NCBI GenBank assembly: GCA_021738625.1
Contig: JAIPBS010000003.1
Span: 62,001 to 126,000 of the forward strand
DNA from: Bacteroidales bacterium
GTDB lineage: Bacteria > Bacteroidota > Bacteroidia > Bacteroidales > JAIOZK01
Direction: 5' to 3'
DNA length: 64,000 nucleotides
The notes under the pieces are model-generated. The model was not told the DNA's origin and did not search any database. It saw only the letters and a list, made by a program, of their open reading frames with translations. This document shows positions 36,501-44,921 of the stretch, piece by piece. How positions within the stretch are numbered: position 1 is the stretch's first letter; every line of letters begins with the position of its first letter. A program made the position numbers and the translations under genes.

Positions 36501-37194
36501 ACCCGGTGACCAGGCCGCATGGATCGAGCTGATGAACTACAGCAGCTGGAATGAAAGAGATAAGCTGATCTCGCCCAGCCTCGACCTGACAGATCAAACC
36601 ACTGCCTATCTGCAGTTTAAATATGCCTATACCCAAAGAGGCGCTCAGAAGGATTCCCTTATCGTTTATATTTCAGACGATTGCGGTGAAAGCTGGACAC
36701 GACTTTGGCAGGGCGGCCCCGATGGCACCGGCGTATTTGCTACCCACGAGATGAGTGTTAATTTCTTTGTGCCGGAGGTATCTTCAGACTGGTGCGGCGA
36801 AGGATGGGGCGCCAATTGTCCCACAATTGATATTTCAGAATGGGCGGGAATGAACGACATTAAGATCGCTTTTGAATCTTTCAACAACAGAGGCAACAAC
36901 CTTTACATCGACAATGTGAAAATTTCTAGCACGGTTGGATTTGAAACCGAAGAATCCGTTTCCGAGCTGCATGTTGTCCCCAACCCCAGCCACGGCATCT
37001 TTATGCTGAGCAACAACACAGGCAAGGATGCCCAGCTAAAACTGTTTAACAAGCAGGGTAAGGAGATGATTGAACTCGAACTTCAAAACGGTTCCAGGGA
37101 AGCCCTTGACATATCTGCCTTCCCCAACGGAATCTACCTGCTGAAAATCAAGGCGGACGGACTTGACGGCAGCAGGAAGCTGATCAAGCAGTAA
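33538..37194 (+). CDS. Large secreted beta-propeller/PKD protein with T9SS type-A sorting domain
   Basis: A 1218-residue exported protein. A signal peptide (MIRSIFTLILALIFGTQILAQ) precedes a sortilin/VPS10-like propeller (about 130-770) with many BNR-type repeats such as LWKTTDGGDTW, YRSTDAGATW and YKSTDTGETW. Two PKD-like domains follow (about 780-940), then a jelly-roll-like region of about 180 residues containing DQTTAYLQFKYAY and SDDCGESWTRLW. The protein ends with a type-A sorting domain (VVPNPSHGIFMLS ... FPNGIYLLKIK). BNR repeats also occur in sialidases and glycoside hydrolases, but no catalytic residues can be assigned; surface binding or polymer processing is possible. It has its own terminator. 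Confidence 0.88.
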   Translation: MIRSIFTLILALIFGTQILAQETNEKENKNYSEFPYWIEMMQDPEANYYETVKAFEEYWEGREITRGNGWKPFKRWEYITEFRINPNGDLLPADHDRNAYYEFMKNNPPERDFTGDWTNMGPFTLPLGDRGYQGLGRINDVAFHPTDADILYIGAPSGGLWKTTDGGDTWSSTTDILPTLGVSAIIVDYNDPDNIYMGTGDRDAGDAPGLGVYRSTDAGATWEEWSNGMGEKTVGRMIQHPTNPQIMLAATSGGIYKTTDAGATWVQKKPGSFKEIVFKSDDPAVIYAASGGDFYKSTDTGETWTEKTNGLPGGARGVIAVTPDDTEMVYFLIANSQSFKGLYRSLDAGESFLEMSTSPNIMSWGCNGGSGGQAWYDLDVSADPNNADIIYAGGVNCFKSTNGGITWEINSHWWGDCGVPSVHADLHGLEWNPVDGRLYAVNDGGIYWTDNGGATWNEITDGLPISQAYKIGQSATARNIVINGYQDNGTSTYTGSSWLSVYGGDGMECAVDHEDSTISYATLYYGSIFRLTNHNNAFQVAGNGYFGINESGAWITPFCLAEHDADIMFVGYNNVWRSTKVKSFDPDWENITNNFAGFSTSTNRDVEHSQADNEILYVSRNNGEFYRSDNVLEQYPDWIDLTNKLPDAGDVFDIEAHPTNPDIVYIAQNRKIYKSEDRGMNWEDISGNLPDVNMNTIVYYERSQDGLYVGSNAGIYYLDSNMTDWISFSDGFPASAEVTELEIYYDPDSISRDVIRAGTYGRGLWESEPYYYAPEVDFYASETELPLDCSINFFDASSGIPHNYQWTFEGGTPSTSSEINPTDITYHEEGTFLVKLVVSNPAGTDSLVKEDYITVSSGILPTVEFTTSDSSICVGNSARFTDETENCPSGWLWEFEPDDVEFVEGTDENSQNPVVQFNNAGIYDVTLTAINSSGNSTITKEEYIHSGGLALPFEETFEEDNVLAGGSWQIDNPDGGYTWGIGQVGGTTPGDQAAWIELMNYSSWNERDKLISPSLDLTDQTTAYLQFKYAYTQRGAQKDSLIVYISDDCGESWTRLWQGGPDGTGVFATHEMSVNFFVPEVSSDWCGEGWGANCPTIDISEWAGMNDIKIAFESFNNRGNNLYIDNVKISSTVGFETEESVSELHVVPNPSHGIFMLSNNTGKDAQLKLFNKQGKEMIELELQNGSREALDISAFPNGIYLLKIKADGLDGSRKLIKQ

Positions 37195-37215
37195 AAACAA
37201 AAGACATCTATAAAT

Positions 37216-37248
37216 AAAAGGAGCATCCAAATTGGTTGCTCCTTTTTT
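37216..37248 (+). terminator. Intrinsic terminator after the T9SS propeller gene
   Basis: AAAAGGAGCA (37216-37225) pairs with TGCTCCTTTT (37237-37246) around an 11-nt loop, and the T run continues to 37248. It lies just upstream of the promoter-like element at 37257. Confidence 0.85.
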
Positions 37249-37256
37249 CTTTTCAA

Positions 37257-37264
37257 TATCTTTG
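37257..37264 (+). promoter_or_regulatory. Candidate -7 element for the PD40 lipoprotein pair
   Basis: TATCTTTG fits TAnnTTTG and stands 16 bp before the ATG at 37280. An ATTG (37231-37234) 22 bp upstream is the only possible -33 partner and overlaps the terminator, so the assignment is tentative. Confidence 0.4.
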
Positions 37265-37279
37265 TTCAAAACATAAACC

Positions 37280-38296
37280 ATGAAACAAATATTGATCCTG
37301 ATCTGCATCCTGTGCTCCTTCTTATTTTACTCATGCGATGAATGCATGAAAGAAGACAGCCCGGAACTATCTGGTCCTTATTTTGGGCAGGAACCACCCG
37401 GCGACACGGCCGCACTTTTTGCGCCCGACATTGTTTCCAACGGCATGAACAACCGCGACATGGCTTTTACCGCCGACGGAAAGGAGATCTATTTCAGCAG
37501 CAGTGTGGGCAATAACAATTATGTTAGCCTGCTTTACTGCAAAGAAACTGATGGTAAATGGAGCAAACCGGAAGTGGTGTCCTTTGCACGCGATCAACGC
37601 TATATGTTTTTCGAACCCTTTATCACAGCCGACGGGAAGAAACTTTACTTTTCTTCTGACATGCCTGTAGAAGGCGAACAACCGATGGAATATCCCGATC
37701 TTTATGTTTCGGAACGGGTCAACGGTCAATGGACCGCTCCCGAAAACCTCGGCCCCGGCGTAAACACAGAGGAAGGAGAGTACTTCCCCAGTGTGACAGA
37801 TGATGGAACACTTTATTTTACAAGGGATGAATCGGCAACCCGCCTGAGTTTCATTTACCGTTCGGAGTTTGAAAACGGCCGTTACAGCGAGGCGGAGAAA
37901 ATGCCGGTCGAGATCAATGCCGGCGTCAGCAGGTACAATGCATTTGTGGCCCCCGACGAAAGCTATATCATCATTCCCATCTACGGAGGAAAAGACTCCT
38001 TCGGCGGAACGGATTATTACATTTCATACAGGCAAAGCAACGGCAGCTGGTCGGTTCCCAAAAACCTGGGGTCGGAGATCAACAGCAAGGACTCAAGGGA
38101 ATATTCTCCCTTTGTCAGCCGCGACGGGAAATACTTCTTTTTCATGTCGGCACGCACACCCGAACGCGGAAAGGGAAGCATGACCTATGCCAAACTTGAC
38201 AGTCTGCACAACAGCCCGCAAAACGGAAACACCGATATTTACTGGATATCAACCCGCTTTATTGATGTTTTGAAAGCGGCCCGAAAAACTGACTAA
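37280..38296 (+). CDS. PD40 beta-propeller lipoprotein, copy 1
   Basis: A 338-residue lipoprotein (LCSFLFYSCDEC, Cys near residue 19) made of TolB/WD40-like PD40 repeats. Recurrent blocks are AFTADGKEIYFSSS, FITADGKKLYFSSD and FVSRDGKYFFFMSA. The last of these is followed by TDIYWISTRFIDVLKAA, an ending shared with the next gene. Such proteins are common in Bacteroidota envelopes, often beside OmpA or surface systems, and have no defined substrate. It probably faces the periplasm or the outer membrane. Confidence 0.82.
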   Translation: MKQILILICILCSFLFYSCDECMKEDSPELSGPYFGQEPPGDTAALFAPDIVSNGMNNRDMAFTADGKEIYFSSSVGNNNYVSLLYCKETDGKWSKPEVVSFARDQRYMFFEPFITADGKKLYFSSDMPVEGEQPMEYPDLYVSERVNGQWTAPENLGPGVNTEEGEYFPSVTDDGTLYFTRDESATRLSFIYRSEFENGRYSEAEKMPVEINAGVSRYNAFVAPDESYIIIPIYGGKDSFGGTDYYISYRQSNGSWSVPKNLGSEINSKDSREYSPFVSRDGKYFFFMSARTPERGKGSMTYAKLDSLHNSPQNGNTDIYWISTRFIDVLKAARKTD

Positions 38297-38321
38297 AATT
38301 ATCAATCAATAACCAAAAACC

Positions 38322-39317
38322 ATGAAACACACAAAATTGCTGCCCGTAATTCTTATGATGGCCCTGGCAATGGCCTCATGCAAACAAAGCAAACAGGTAA
38401 CTTACCTGGGATTCCAGGCTCCGGCCGACAGCGCCCTGCTGTTCGGGCCGGGCGTTTTCAGCGGGATTTACGATGAGTTTAACGCAAGCTTCGACGAGCA
38501 AAATCAGAAACTTTTCTACACCCTCCGCAAAGGGTGGTTTTCATTCATCATACTCCAACGTCAACTGACGAACGGGGAATGGAGCGATCCGGATATTGCA
38601 ACTTTTTCGGGCACCTACCGGGATGCCGATCCCTTTATTTCCCCCGACAAAAGCAGGCTGATTTTTTGCTCCGACAGGCCCATGCATAAAGGGGACACCC
38701 GGCTCGACTGGAACATCTGGATATGTGAAAGAACGGAGGATGGCTGGGGTGAGCCCTTGCCCCTGGATTTCAACACGGATAATAAAAACGAAATGTACCC
38801 CACCATGTCGAAAAACGGGAACATCTATTTCCATGCTGATTATGAAGGCGAAGAGGAGCCCCTCGACATCATGCATACCAACATCTATGTGGCAAAAAAG
38901 ATAAACGATGACTGGACCTGGGCCGATCCCGAAATGGTGCCCTCGCCGGTCAGTACCGACCGCAGCCCGCAATGGGACCCCTTCATCAGCCCAGATGAGG
39001 ATTACATCATTTTCACGGCCATGCTGCCCGGCGGAATCGGCGGTGGCGATATGTATATCAGTTTCAAACGGGAAAACGGACAGTGGGGCGTGCCCGAAAA
39101 TATGGGACAGAAAATCAATTCGAAAGCCCTGGATTACTGCCCCAACCTCTCCCCCGACGGAAAATATTTGTTCTTCTCAAGCTACAGGACCCCGCCCCGG
39201 CCGGTGGGTGAAAACACCTACGATTTTTTGAAATCGGTTGAGCCGGGGCCAAAAGGCAGGGCCGGCAACATCTACTGGATTGACAGCAGCGTGATTGAAG
39301 ACTTGAGAAACAGATAA
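38322..39317 (+). CDS. PD40 beta-propeller lipoprotein, copy 2
   Basis: A 331-residue paralogue of the preceding gene, 25 bp downstream. Lipoprotein signal MKHTKLLPVILMMALAMASC; PD40 repeats such as FISPDKSRLIFCSD, FISPDEDYIIFTA and NLSPDGKYLFFSS. The C-terminus GNIYWIDSSVIEDLRN parallels copy 1. Both start with a DSALLFGPG/DTAALFAPD-like segment, so the pair arose by tandem duplication. The function is unknown. Confidence 0.82.
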   Translation: MKHTKLLPVILMMALAMASCKQSKQVTYLGFQAPADSALLFGPGVFSGIYDEFNASFDEQNQKLFYTLRKGWFSFIILQRQLTNGEWSDPDIATFSGTYRDADPFISPDKSRLIFCSDRPMHKGDTRLDWNIWICERTEDGWGEPLPLDFNTDNKNEMYPTMSKNGNIYFHADYEGEEEPLDIMHTNIYVAKKINDDWTWADPEMVPSPVSTDRSPQWDPFISPDEDYIIFTAMLPGGIGGGDMYISFKRENGQWGVPENMGQKINSKALDYCPNLSPDGKYLFFSSYRTPPRPVGENTYDFLKSVEPGPKGRAGNIYWIDSSVIEDLRNR

Positions 39318-39370
39318 TTTCACCGTCTGGCAATATCTAACTATTTTTATCCTTACAAAAAACGGAAAGG

Positions 39371-40078
39371 ATGCAATTGTTTTACACTACCGAATTCAAA
39401 GGCAATCATGCCGTCCTTGATCCGGGGGATTCCAAACATCTGATCAGGGTGCTGCGGATGAACAAAGGGGATGAGGTCAGGCTGACCGATGGGAAAGGCA
39501 ATATGTTCAGCGGAAGGATAGAAACCGCCGACCCAAAAAAATGCATGATCGCCCTGACGGATAAGATCAGTGATTTCGGCAAGCGGAACTACCGGCTACA
39601 CATGGCCGTGGCCCCCACGAAAAACATCAGCCGGTTTGAGTGGTTTCTTGAAAAGGCCACAGAGATCGGTGTTGATGAGATCACACCTGTGATTTGCGAA
39701 CATTCCGAGAGAAGGATCGTGAAAACGGAAAGAATGCAACGCATCCTGATCGCTGCCATGAAGCAAAGCCTGAAAGCCTTTCTCCCGAAAATCAATGAAG
39801 CGGTATCATTGCAGAAGTTTTTTCATAATGATACCGTGGATATGAGATTTATCGCCTTCATCGACGATTCGGTTAAAAGCCATCTGACGGAACTTTACGA
39901 AAAAGAAAAGGATTGCATCATTTTGGTCGGCCCGGAAGGCGATTTCAGCAGGGAAGAGTTTGAGCAGGCCAAAGAAAATGGCTTTGTTCCAATAAGTCTG
40001 GGCAAAAGTCGTTTAAGAACCGAGACGGCCGCAGTGGTGGCATGCCACAGCGTGAACCTGATCAACGAACAACTGTAA
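39371..40078 (+). CDS. rsmE: 16S rRNA (uracil(1498)-N3)-methyltransferase
   Basis: A 235-residue SPOUT-family RNA methyltransferase that modifies U1498 of 16S rRNA. It has the N-terminal RNA-binding fold (HLIRVLRMNKGDEVRLTDGKG) and the knotted SAM-binding domain with TEIGVDEITPVICEHSERR near residue 97, ILVGPEGDFSREEF near 180 and SLGKSRLRTETAAV near 205. The length is that of the family. It probably shares a transcript with the DUF4159 gene 28 bp downstream. Confidence 0.95.
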   Translation: MQLFYTTEFKGNHAVLDPGDSKHLIRVLRMNKGDEVRLTDGKGNMFSGRIETADPKKCMIALTDKISDFGKRNYRLHMAVAPTKNISRFEWFLEKATEIGVDEITPVICEHSERRIVKTERMQRILIAAMKQSLKAFLPKINEAVSLQKFFHNDTVDMRFIAFIDDSVKSHLTELYEKEKDCIILVGPEGDFSREEFEQAKENGFVPISLGKSRLRTETAAVVACHSVNLINEQL

Positions 40079-40106
40079 CAGGCAGCCGGAAGCAACAATA
40101 ATCACT

Positions 40107-40784
40107 ATGAAAAAATACATCAAACCCATACTGGCAATTATTTTTTTAATCACGGGCTTTGGAGTTCAGCAGCAGCTGAAAGCACAAACCGCCTATCAGA
40201 TCGCCCTGCTGAAATACAAAGGCGGCGGCGACTGGTATGCCAACCCAACCTCTTTGCCCAACCTCATCGCATTTTGTAACGAAAACCTTGAAACCGCCAT
40301 CGATCCCGAACCGGTCACAATAGAGGTGGACAACCCCGACATTTTCAATTATCCCTTCATCCACATAACCGGGCACGGCAACGTGGTTTTTTCGCATGAT
40401 GAAGCCCAGAATTTAAGGGAGTACCTGCTGGCCGGAGGCTTTCTACACATCGACGACAATTATGGCCTGGATCAGTATATCCGGCCGCAAATGAAAAAGG
40501 TGTTTCCCGAACTTGATTTTGTTGAGTTGTCTTATGATCATCCTATTTACCACCAGAAATACGATTTCCCGAAGGGATTGCCCAAAATCCATGAGCACGA
40601 CAACAAACCGCCACAGGGCTTCGGTTTGATCTACGAGGGACGACTGCTCTGTTTTTACACCTATGAATCCGACCTGGGCGACGGCTGGGAAGACCAGGAA
40701 GTGCATGACGACTCGCAGGAAACTCGCCTGAAAGCCTTGCAGATGGGCGCTAATATTATACAATACGCCTTCACATCAAAGTAG
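40107..40784 (+). CDS. DUF4159 domain protein, exported
   Basis: A 225-residue protein with an N-terminal signal peptide (residues 1-28, ending LKAQ). The DUF4159 hallmarks are LKYKGGGDWYANPTSLPNL, PFIHITGHGNVVFS, LREYLLAGGFLHIDDNYG and FYTYESDLGDGWE. The fold resembles glutamine-amidotransferase-like domains used in large surface or gliding-type clusters, but no activity is known. The neighbours give no clue. Confidence 0.88.
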   Translation: MKKYIKPILAIIFLITGFGVQQQLKAQTAYQIALLKYKGGGDWYANPTSLPNLIAFCNENLETAIDPEPVTIEVDNPDIFNYPFIHITGHGNVVFSHDEAQNLREYLLAGGFLHIDDNYGLDQYIRPQMKKVFPELDFVELSYDHPIYHQKYDFPKGLPKIHEHDNKPPQGFGLIYEGRLLCFYTYESDLGDGWEDQEVHDDSQETRLKALQMGANIIQYAFTSK

Positions 40785-41076
40785 CCCAGTGTATCGGTCA
40801 CTTAGCGCAGGGCAAAGAGCATAGAGCTGGGAGTGCAGGGTCCGTTTACTGAATAGGGGTCACTGTCACGTGAACGGTGAATACCCTACTGATTTGAATG
40901 TTCAACATAATTGCTCTGTCACTGTTCAAAAGTAAGAAAAATTGCTTTATTGATCCGCTCCGCGGTTCCCGGTTGGTTCTATCCTTTTTACACCGCATTG
41001 CATGCGGCGCTATTTTAATGGAGAAATCGACAAAATCACAGATGACGTGACAGGTAGAGAATTGGTAAATCTATAC
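40785..41076. other. Intergenic stretch with a CACGTG-centred imperfect hairpin
   Basis: Between about 40854 and 40888, TAGGG and CACTGT on the left pair with ACGGTG and ACCCTA on the right around a CACGTGA loop, with a small internal bulge. No T-tract follows, so it is not a standard terminator. No ORF is seen in the interval. Confidence 0.35.
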
Positions 41077-41624
41077 TTATTTTTGTTGTTTGAACCCAAT
41101 CCTTTCCCGGTTGTCCTGTTCTATCTGTTGCTGTTTTGATTCTTCTACCTTTTTTAAATATTCGAAAATTAACAGTAACTTATCATCGTGATCTGACAGT
41201 TGTCTTTTTATATTCCCTATTTCCTGCATTATATCTTTATGTAACAACACTGCCTTTCTTAACATGGTAAAAGTTCGCATGATAGCAATATTAATTTCTA
41301 TTGCTCTTTACTGTTTAAGACACTTGATAGCATAGCAACACCATTTTCAGTGAATGCAAAAGGAACTGCACCACCAAAATGTCTTTTAGAAGGTATCACA
41401 TTTTGTGATACCACATTGTTTATTTCAACGTCGGTAAGTTCATACATAAAATCAGCAGGAAAACGATCTTTATTCCGGCGGACAGCTTGTTTTAAAGATC
41501 TTGTTTCAACACCATAAAATTCTGCGAGATGAACATCAAGTATTACACTTTCACCTCTCACGACAATAATTTTACTTGCTATTAATGATTCCTGTGTTGC
41601 CACTGGTTTGCTTTCTTCGGCCAT
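41077..41624 (-). pseudogene. ORF6N domain protein, disrupted by one frameshift
   Basis: From 41624 the product starts MAEESKPVATQESLIASKIIVVRGESVILDVHLAEFYG and carries the ORF6N DNA-binding domain (VETRSLKQAVRRNKDRFPADFMYELT ... AFTENGVAMLSSVLNSK). At about 41300 the frame runs into a stop after NSKEQ. In the adjacent frame the expected continuation RAIEINIAIMRTFTMLRKAVL and the coiled-coil tail run to 41077. A single missing base between AAA and GAGCA restores the protein. ORF6N proteins are related to phage Kil/anti-repressor domains and are often mobile. It may be a real inactivation or a sequencing error. Confidence 0.85.
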
Positions 41625-41689
41625 CTGGTTTCGTTTGCATCGTAAAAGTAAACAATTTTGTTTTAGGAAATAATTCATTGAAACCAAGG

Positions 41690-41745
41690 AAGCCCCGGGA
41701 CTCAATATGAATAGCCCCCGTTGAAACCGGGTGGAAAACACCACG
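41690..41745. repeat. Possible dispersed GC-rich intergenic repeat
   Basis: The segment contains GCCCCGGGACTC, ATGAATAGCCCCC and GTTGAAACCGGGTGG, a style of degenerate palindromic text often scattered between Bacteroidota genes. Only one copy is in the window, so this is inference. The flanking bases 41625-41830 hold no gene. Confidence 0.3.
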
Positions 41746-41830
41746 CATCAATCTCAAGTCCGGCAAGGATTGAACCGCAAACCGCATCAAGGTATTGATA
41801 TTGGTGAATCGGATTTTCTTTCCAATACTG

Positions 41831-42967
41831 TCAAATGAACTGACGGTAGTTTTCCCTGTTTATTACATGAAATTCGCAATCCGGATAGGCCTTTTTAAAA
41901 GCAGATGGTGGTTTTTTAATTTGCCGGGGATTCCATTTAAATTCAAAGGCTTTAAGCTGCCCTGAATGTTCCTCGATCAAATCGATTTCCTGCTGCTGGT
42001 AGGTTCTCCAAAAATACATGTTAACTCTTCTATCAATGGCCTGATTTAATTTAATTCTTTCAACCAGGCAAAAGTTTTCCCATAACTGTACGGTATCATT
42101 GCGGCCTGCTAATGGAGTAAAGTTTTGCAGTAAACTGTTTCTAATCCCAAGGTCATAGAAAAAATACTTCTTTCCTTTCGATATCTCGTTTCTCAGGTTT
42201 CTGCAATAGGAAGAGAGGGAAAAAAGAACGAATGACTTTTCCAGCAAAGTAATATACCGGCTAATCGTTTCCAGGCTCACCTTAAGAAGATTGCTTAACT
42301 CCCTTAAAGAAACCTCGTGACCTACCTGCAGCGCAATAGCCTTGAGTAAACTGACCAATATGTCCGGTCTTCTCATATTCTCAAACCTCAATACATCTTT
42401 AAAAAGGTAATCGCTTGCCAATTCTTCCAGTAGTTTTTCTTTTTGTGCTTGCGGCCTGTCAACAATATCAGGATAGGATCCGTATAAAAGTAAATCATGC
42501 AACATTTCATCCTGCCTGGGTTTATCGAATTGTTTACTCAATTCCTTAAGGGAAAGCGGATACATGATAAATTTGACATTTCGTCCTGTAAGTGGTTCGG
42601 ATAGAATGTTGGTCAGATCGAAACTGCTTGAGCCTGTGGCAATATATTGTATTTCAGGATAAGTATCAACAAGCAACTTCAAAATATCACCAATATCAGG
42701 AATTTTCTGAGCCTCATCAAAAACAGCAAGGGAGGCTTCTCCAATGTAATTCCTGATGCGTTCCACATTCCGGGAAGTAAGCAATTCCCATACAGGTTGT
42801 CTTTCACAGTTCAAATAAACAGCATTTGATTGGTTTCTGATGATATCCTTAACCAATGTGGTTTTACCTACCTGACGTGGACCATAAAGAATAATGATCT
42901 TTCCCTGATACAGCCAGGAGGTGATCTTTTCCATCAAAGTTCGCTTATAGAATAATTTGTTTTTCAT
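41831..42967 (-). CDS. AAA-type ATPase with C-terminal DUF4143
   Basis: A 378-residue P-loop protein. Walker A is GPRQVGKTTL (about residues 29-38), Walker B LAVFDEAQK near 83, and a sensor-1-like ATGSSSFDLT near 115. A winged-helix region and the DUF4143 nuclease-like domain follow, with the segment FWRTYQQQEIDLIEEHSGQLKAFEFKWN. These STAND/AAA-like proteins are often mobile or toxin-like orphans of unknown role. The gene is monocistronic and borders the broken ORF6N gene, suggesting a small accessory patch. Confidence 0.88.
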   Translation of the reverse strand: MKNKLFYKRTLMEKITSWLYQGKIIILYGPRQVGKTTLVKDIIRNQSNAVYLNCERQPVWELLTSRNVERIRNYIGEASLAVFDEAQKIPDIGDILKLLVDTYPEIQYIATGSSSFDLTNILSEPLTGRNVKFIMYPLSLKELSKQFDKPRQDEMLHDLLLYGSYPDIVDRPQAQKEKLLEELASDYLFKDVLRFENMRRPDILVSLLKAIALQVGHEVSLRELSNLLKVSLETISRYITLLEKSFVLFSLSSYCRNLRNEISKGKKYFFYDLGIRNSLLQNFTPLAGRNDTVQLWENFCLVERIKLNQAIDRRVNMYFWRTYQQQEIDLIEEHSGQLKAFEFKWNPRQIKKPPSAFKKAYPDCEFHVINRENYRQFI

Positions 42968-43268
42968 TAATTAGTCGCATTAACCTGACAAATTTATGAA
43001 AAAATGCAGTATAAACCTGACAAATTTTAATAACGTTAAGAAAGGTCTGAATAGCAAGGGCTTGAAGAAATCACGGCTTTAAGACAGCCTGATAAACATA
43101 AAAGAACATCTTAGCTATCATGGCATAAACCTTTGCGGTCGTCGAGCTTAAATATTCTGCTACTATCAAACTTCCCGAAACAATAAACAATTTGTTGTTT
43201 AAAAAAACAAAACAGCCGCTCTCGGCGGGCTATGATTTGTCATACCTTTACTCCTTTCGGGAAATCAT
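42968..43268. other. AT-rich intergenic stretch, nothing recognised
   Basis: The divergent promoter region between the DUF4143 ATPase and the DUF2079 gene. There is no ORF; a small GCCG-CTCT-CGGC hairpin lies near 43216 and a TACCTTTA element near 43243 without a matching -33 box. Confidence 0.4.
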
Positions 43269-44729
43269 ATGGGCAGGTTGTTCACATATAAATTCAAAAG
43301 AGATGCACCCATCAGCTTGCTGATCCTGATCTTTGGAATCATCTACTGCCTTATTGCATTGCTCAACCATCACAACTTCAGCTTCAACACCATCGAGCTG
43401 GGGGAGTATAACCAGGCCCTGTGGGATTACAGCCATTTCAAGTGGCACTACGGCCCCTTCTTCAGTCCCGATCCGCAAAACATCCTTTCACAGGATTTCG
43501 ATCTTTACCTGATGATCTTCTCCCCGCTGGTATGGATCGGCGGCAGCTACACTCTCATCATCATACAGATCATTGCCATCCTGATGGGCGGATTGGGCAT
43601 CTACAAATACCTGAGAGTTTTGGAAGCATCCAATAAAGTCGCCTTTTTTGCCGCCCTGCATTTCTTTTTGTTTTTTGGAGTCTATTCTGCCTTAATACAG
43701 CAATATCAGAGTTTTGCCGTGGCGGCCATGCTGCTGCCCTGGCTCTTGTATTTTTTCCATCAGGAAAAATATAAAACGGCAGTCTTGTTTTACCTATTGA
43801 TGATCGTCGCCAACGAAAACATCAGCCTTTGGCTGGTGCTGGTTTTCGGAGGTTTTATTTTCAATTATTACAAAGACAGGCGGGCCACCATCATCCTGAT
43901 CGAACTGTTATTGATCTCCTTTGCCTATTACCTGGTTGTGACGGAAGTTGCCATGCCCTGGTTTTCGGATAGTAACAAACAGCAGCAATTTGAATATTCG
44001 GGGGTGGGGGAGAGTTTCTTGAAAAGCATCGGCTGGATCATCGGGCATCCCAGGCTGACCATGGAGATGATGGTCCTGAACCATCTCGACATTCCCGGTG
44101 CAAATTACGTTAAAATTGAATTGATTGCTCTGCTGCTTATATCAGGGGCATTTATGTTCATCATCAGGCCGCAATATTTACTGATGCTGATCCCGCTGTT
44201 CTTCAACAAGCTTTTAAGCGACAACCACGAACTTTGGGGGGCAAGCGGCCTGTACACCATTGCTTTTGGGCCGGTCATTACAATCGGGTTGTTCAAATAC
44301 ATCAGCGAGCTATGGACGCCCAAACAAAAGTTTAACTGGAGCTTCATCTTTGTGATCCTTGCTGCTGCCGCCACCCTTTTCTTTGTTTTTAAACCGTCCG
44401 ATCAAAACAAAGCATTGCAGATTTATCGCAAGGATCGTTACCATGATATCAACAAGGCTGCCATGGTGCAGAAAATGCTGGACAAGCTTCCCGACACAGC
44501 CAGTCTGAGTGTGCCTCCCGGCATGTTTGCCAATGCATCCGTGAGGGAAAATGTTTACATCTTTCCCAATATCAAAAAAGCGGATTTTGTATTTTTTTCT
44601 GAAAAAAGGATGCCAGATTGGGCGCCCGAAAGCTACGATACCATCGGGCAGCAGTTGGTGAATTCAAACCAATGGGAAATCGTCGATTATTATGATGGGC
44701 ATTATATGTTGAAAAGGAACAATCCATAG
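43269..44729 (+). CDS. DUF2079 polytopic membrane protein
   Basis: A 486-residue membrane protein with about ten helices. DUF2079 features include FNTIELGEYNQALWDYSH near residue 40, LSQDFDLYLMIFSPLVWIGGSY, an HP(R/K) segment near 255, and a C-terminal soluble domain (about 385-486) with LPDTASLSVPPGMFANASVRENVYIFP. The family resembles GT-C glycosyltransferase-like mannosyltransferases, but its reaction is unknown. The gene is monocistronic. Confidence 0.85.
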   Translation: MGRLFTYKFKRDAPISLLILIFGIIYCLIALLNHHNFSFNTIELGEYNQALWDYSHFKWHYGPFFSPDPQNILSQDFDLYLMIFSPLVWIGGSYTLIIIQIIAILMGGLGIYKYLRVLEASNKVAFFAALHFFLFFGVYSALIQQYQSFAVAAMLLPWLLYFFHQEKYKTAVLFYLLMIVANENISLWLVLVFGGFIFNYYKDRRATIILIELLLISFAYYLVVTEVAMPWFSDSNKQQQFEYSGVGESFLKSIGWIIGHPRLTMEMMVLNHLDIPGANYVKIELIALLLISGAFMFIIRPQYLLMLIPLFFNKLLSDNHELWGASGLYTIAFGPVITIGLFKYISELWTPKQKFNWSFIFVILAAAATLFFVFKPSDQNKALQIYRKDRYHDINKAAMVQKMLDKLPDTASLSVPPGMFANASVRENVYIFPNIKKADFVFFSEKRMPDWAPESYDTIGQQLVNSNQWEIVDYYDGHYMLKRNNP

Positions 44730-44921
44730 ACACCCTCATCCGAGCAGCGGAATAATAAATGATTGCTTTCAATAAGATTAATGAATCGTTATTTCCTTGT
44801 TAAATGACTGTAAATATGCAACTCATGTTAGTATAATTCCTACCTTTGCCGCCATTCCTGAAAATGGAGCGGTTTTTGTTTACCAAACAATTAATTATCA
44901 ACATTTTAATCAATCAAATAG

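Noticed and set aside
40785-41076. tRNA or other structured RNA gene
   Set aside because: The inverted repeat around CACGTG does not fold as a cloverleaf, and no tRNA T-loop or anticodon arm could be placed.
41077-42967. Defence island or toxin-antitoxin system
   Set aside because: An ORF6N remnant and a DUF4143 ATPase are often mobile, but there is no paired antitoxin, nuclease cassette or further defence gene beside them.
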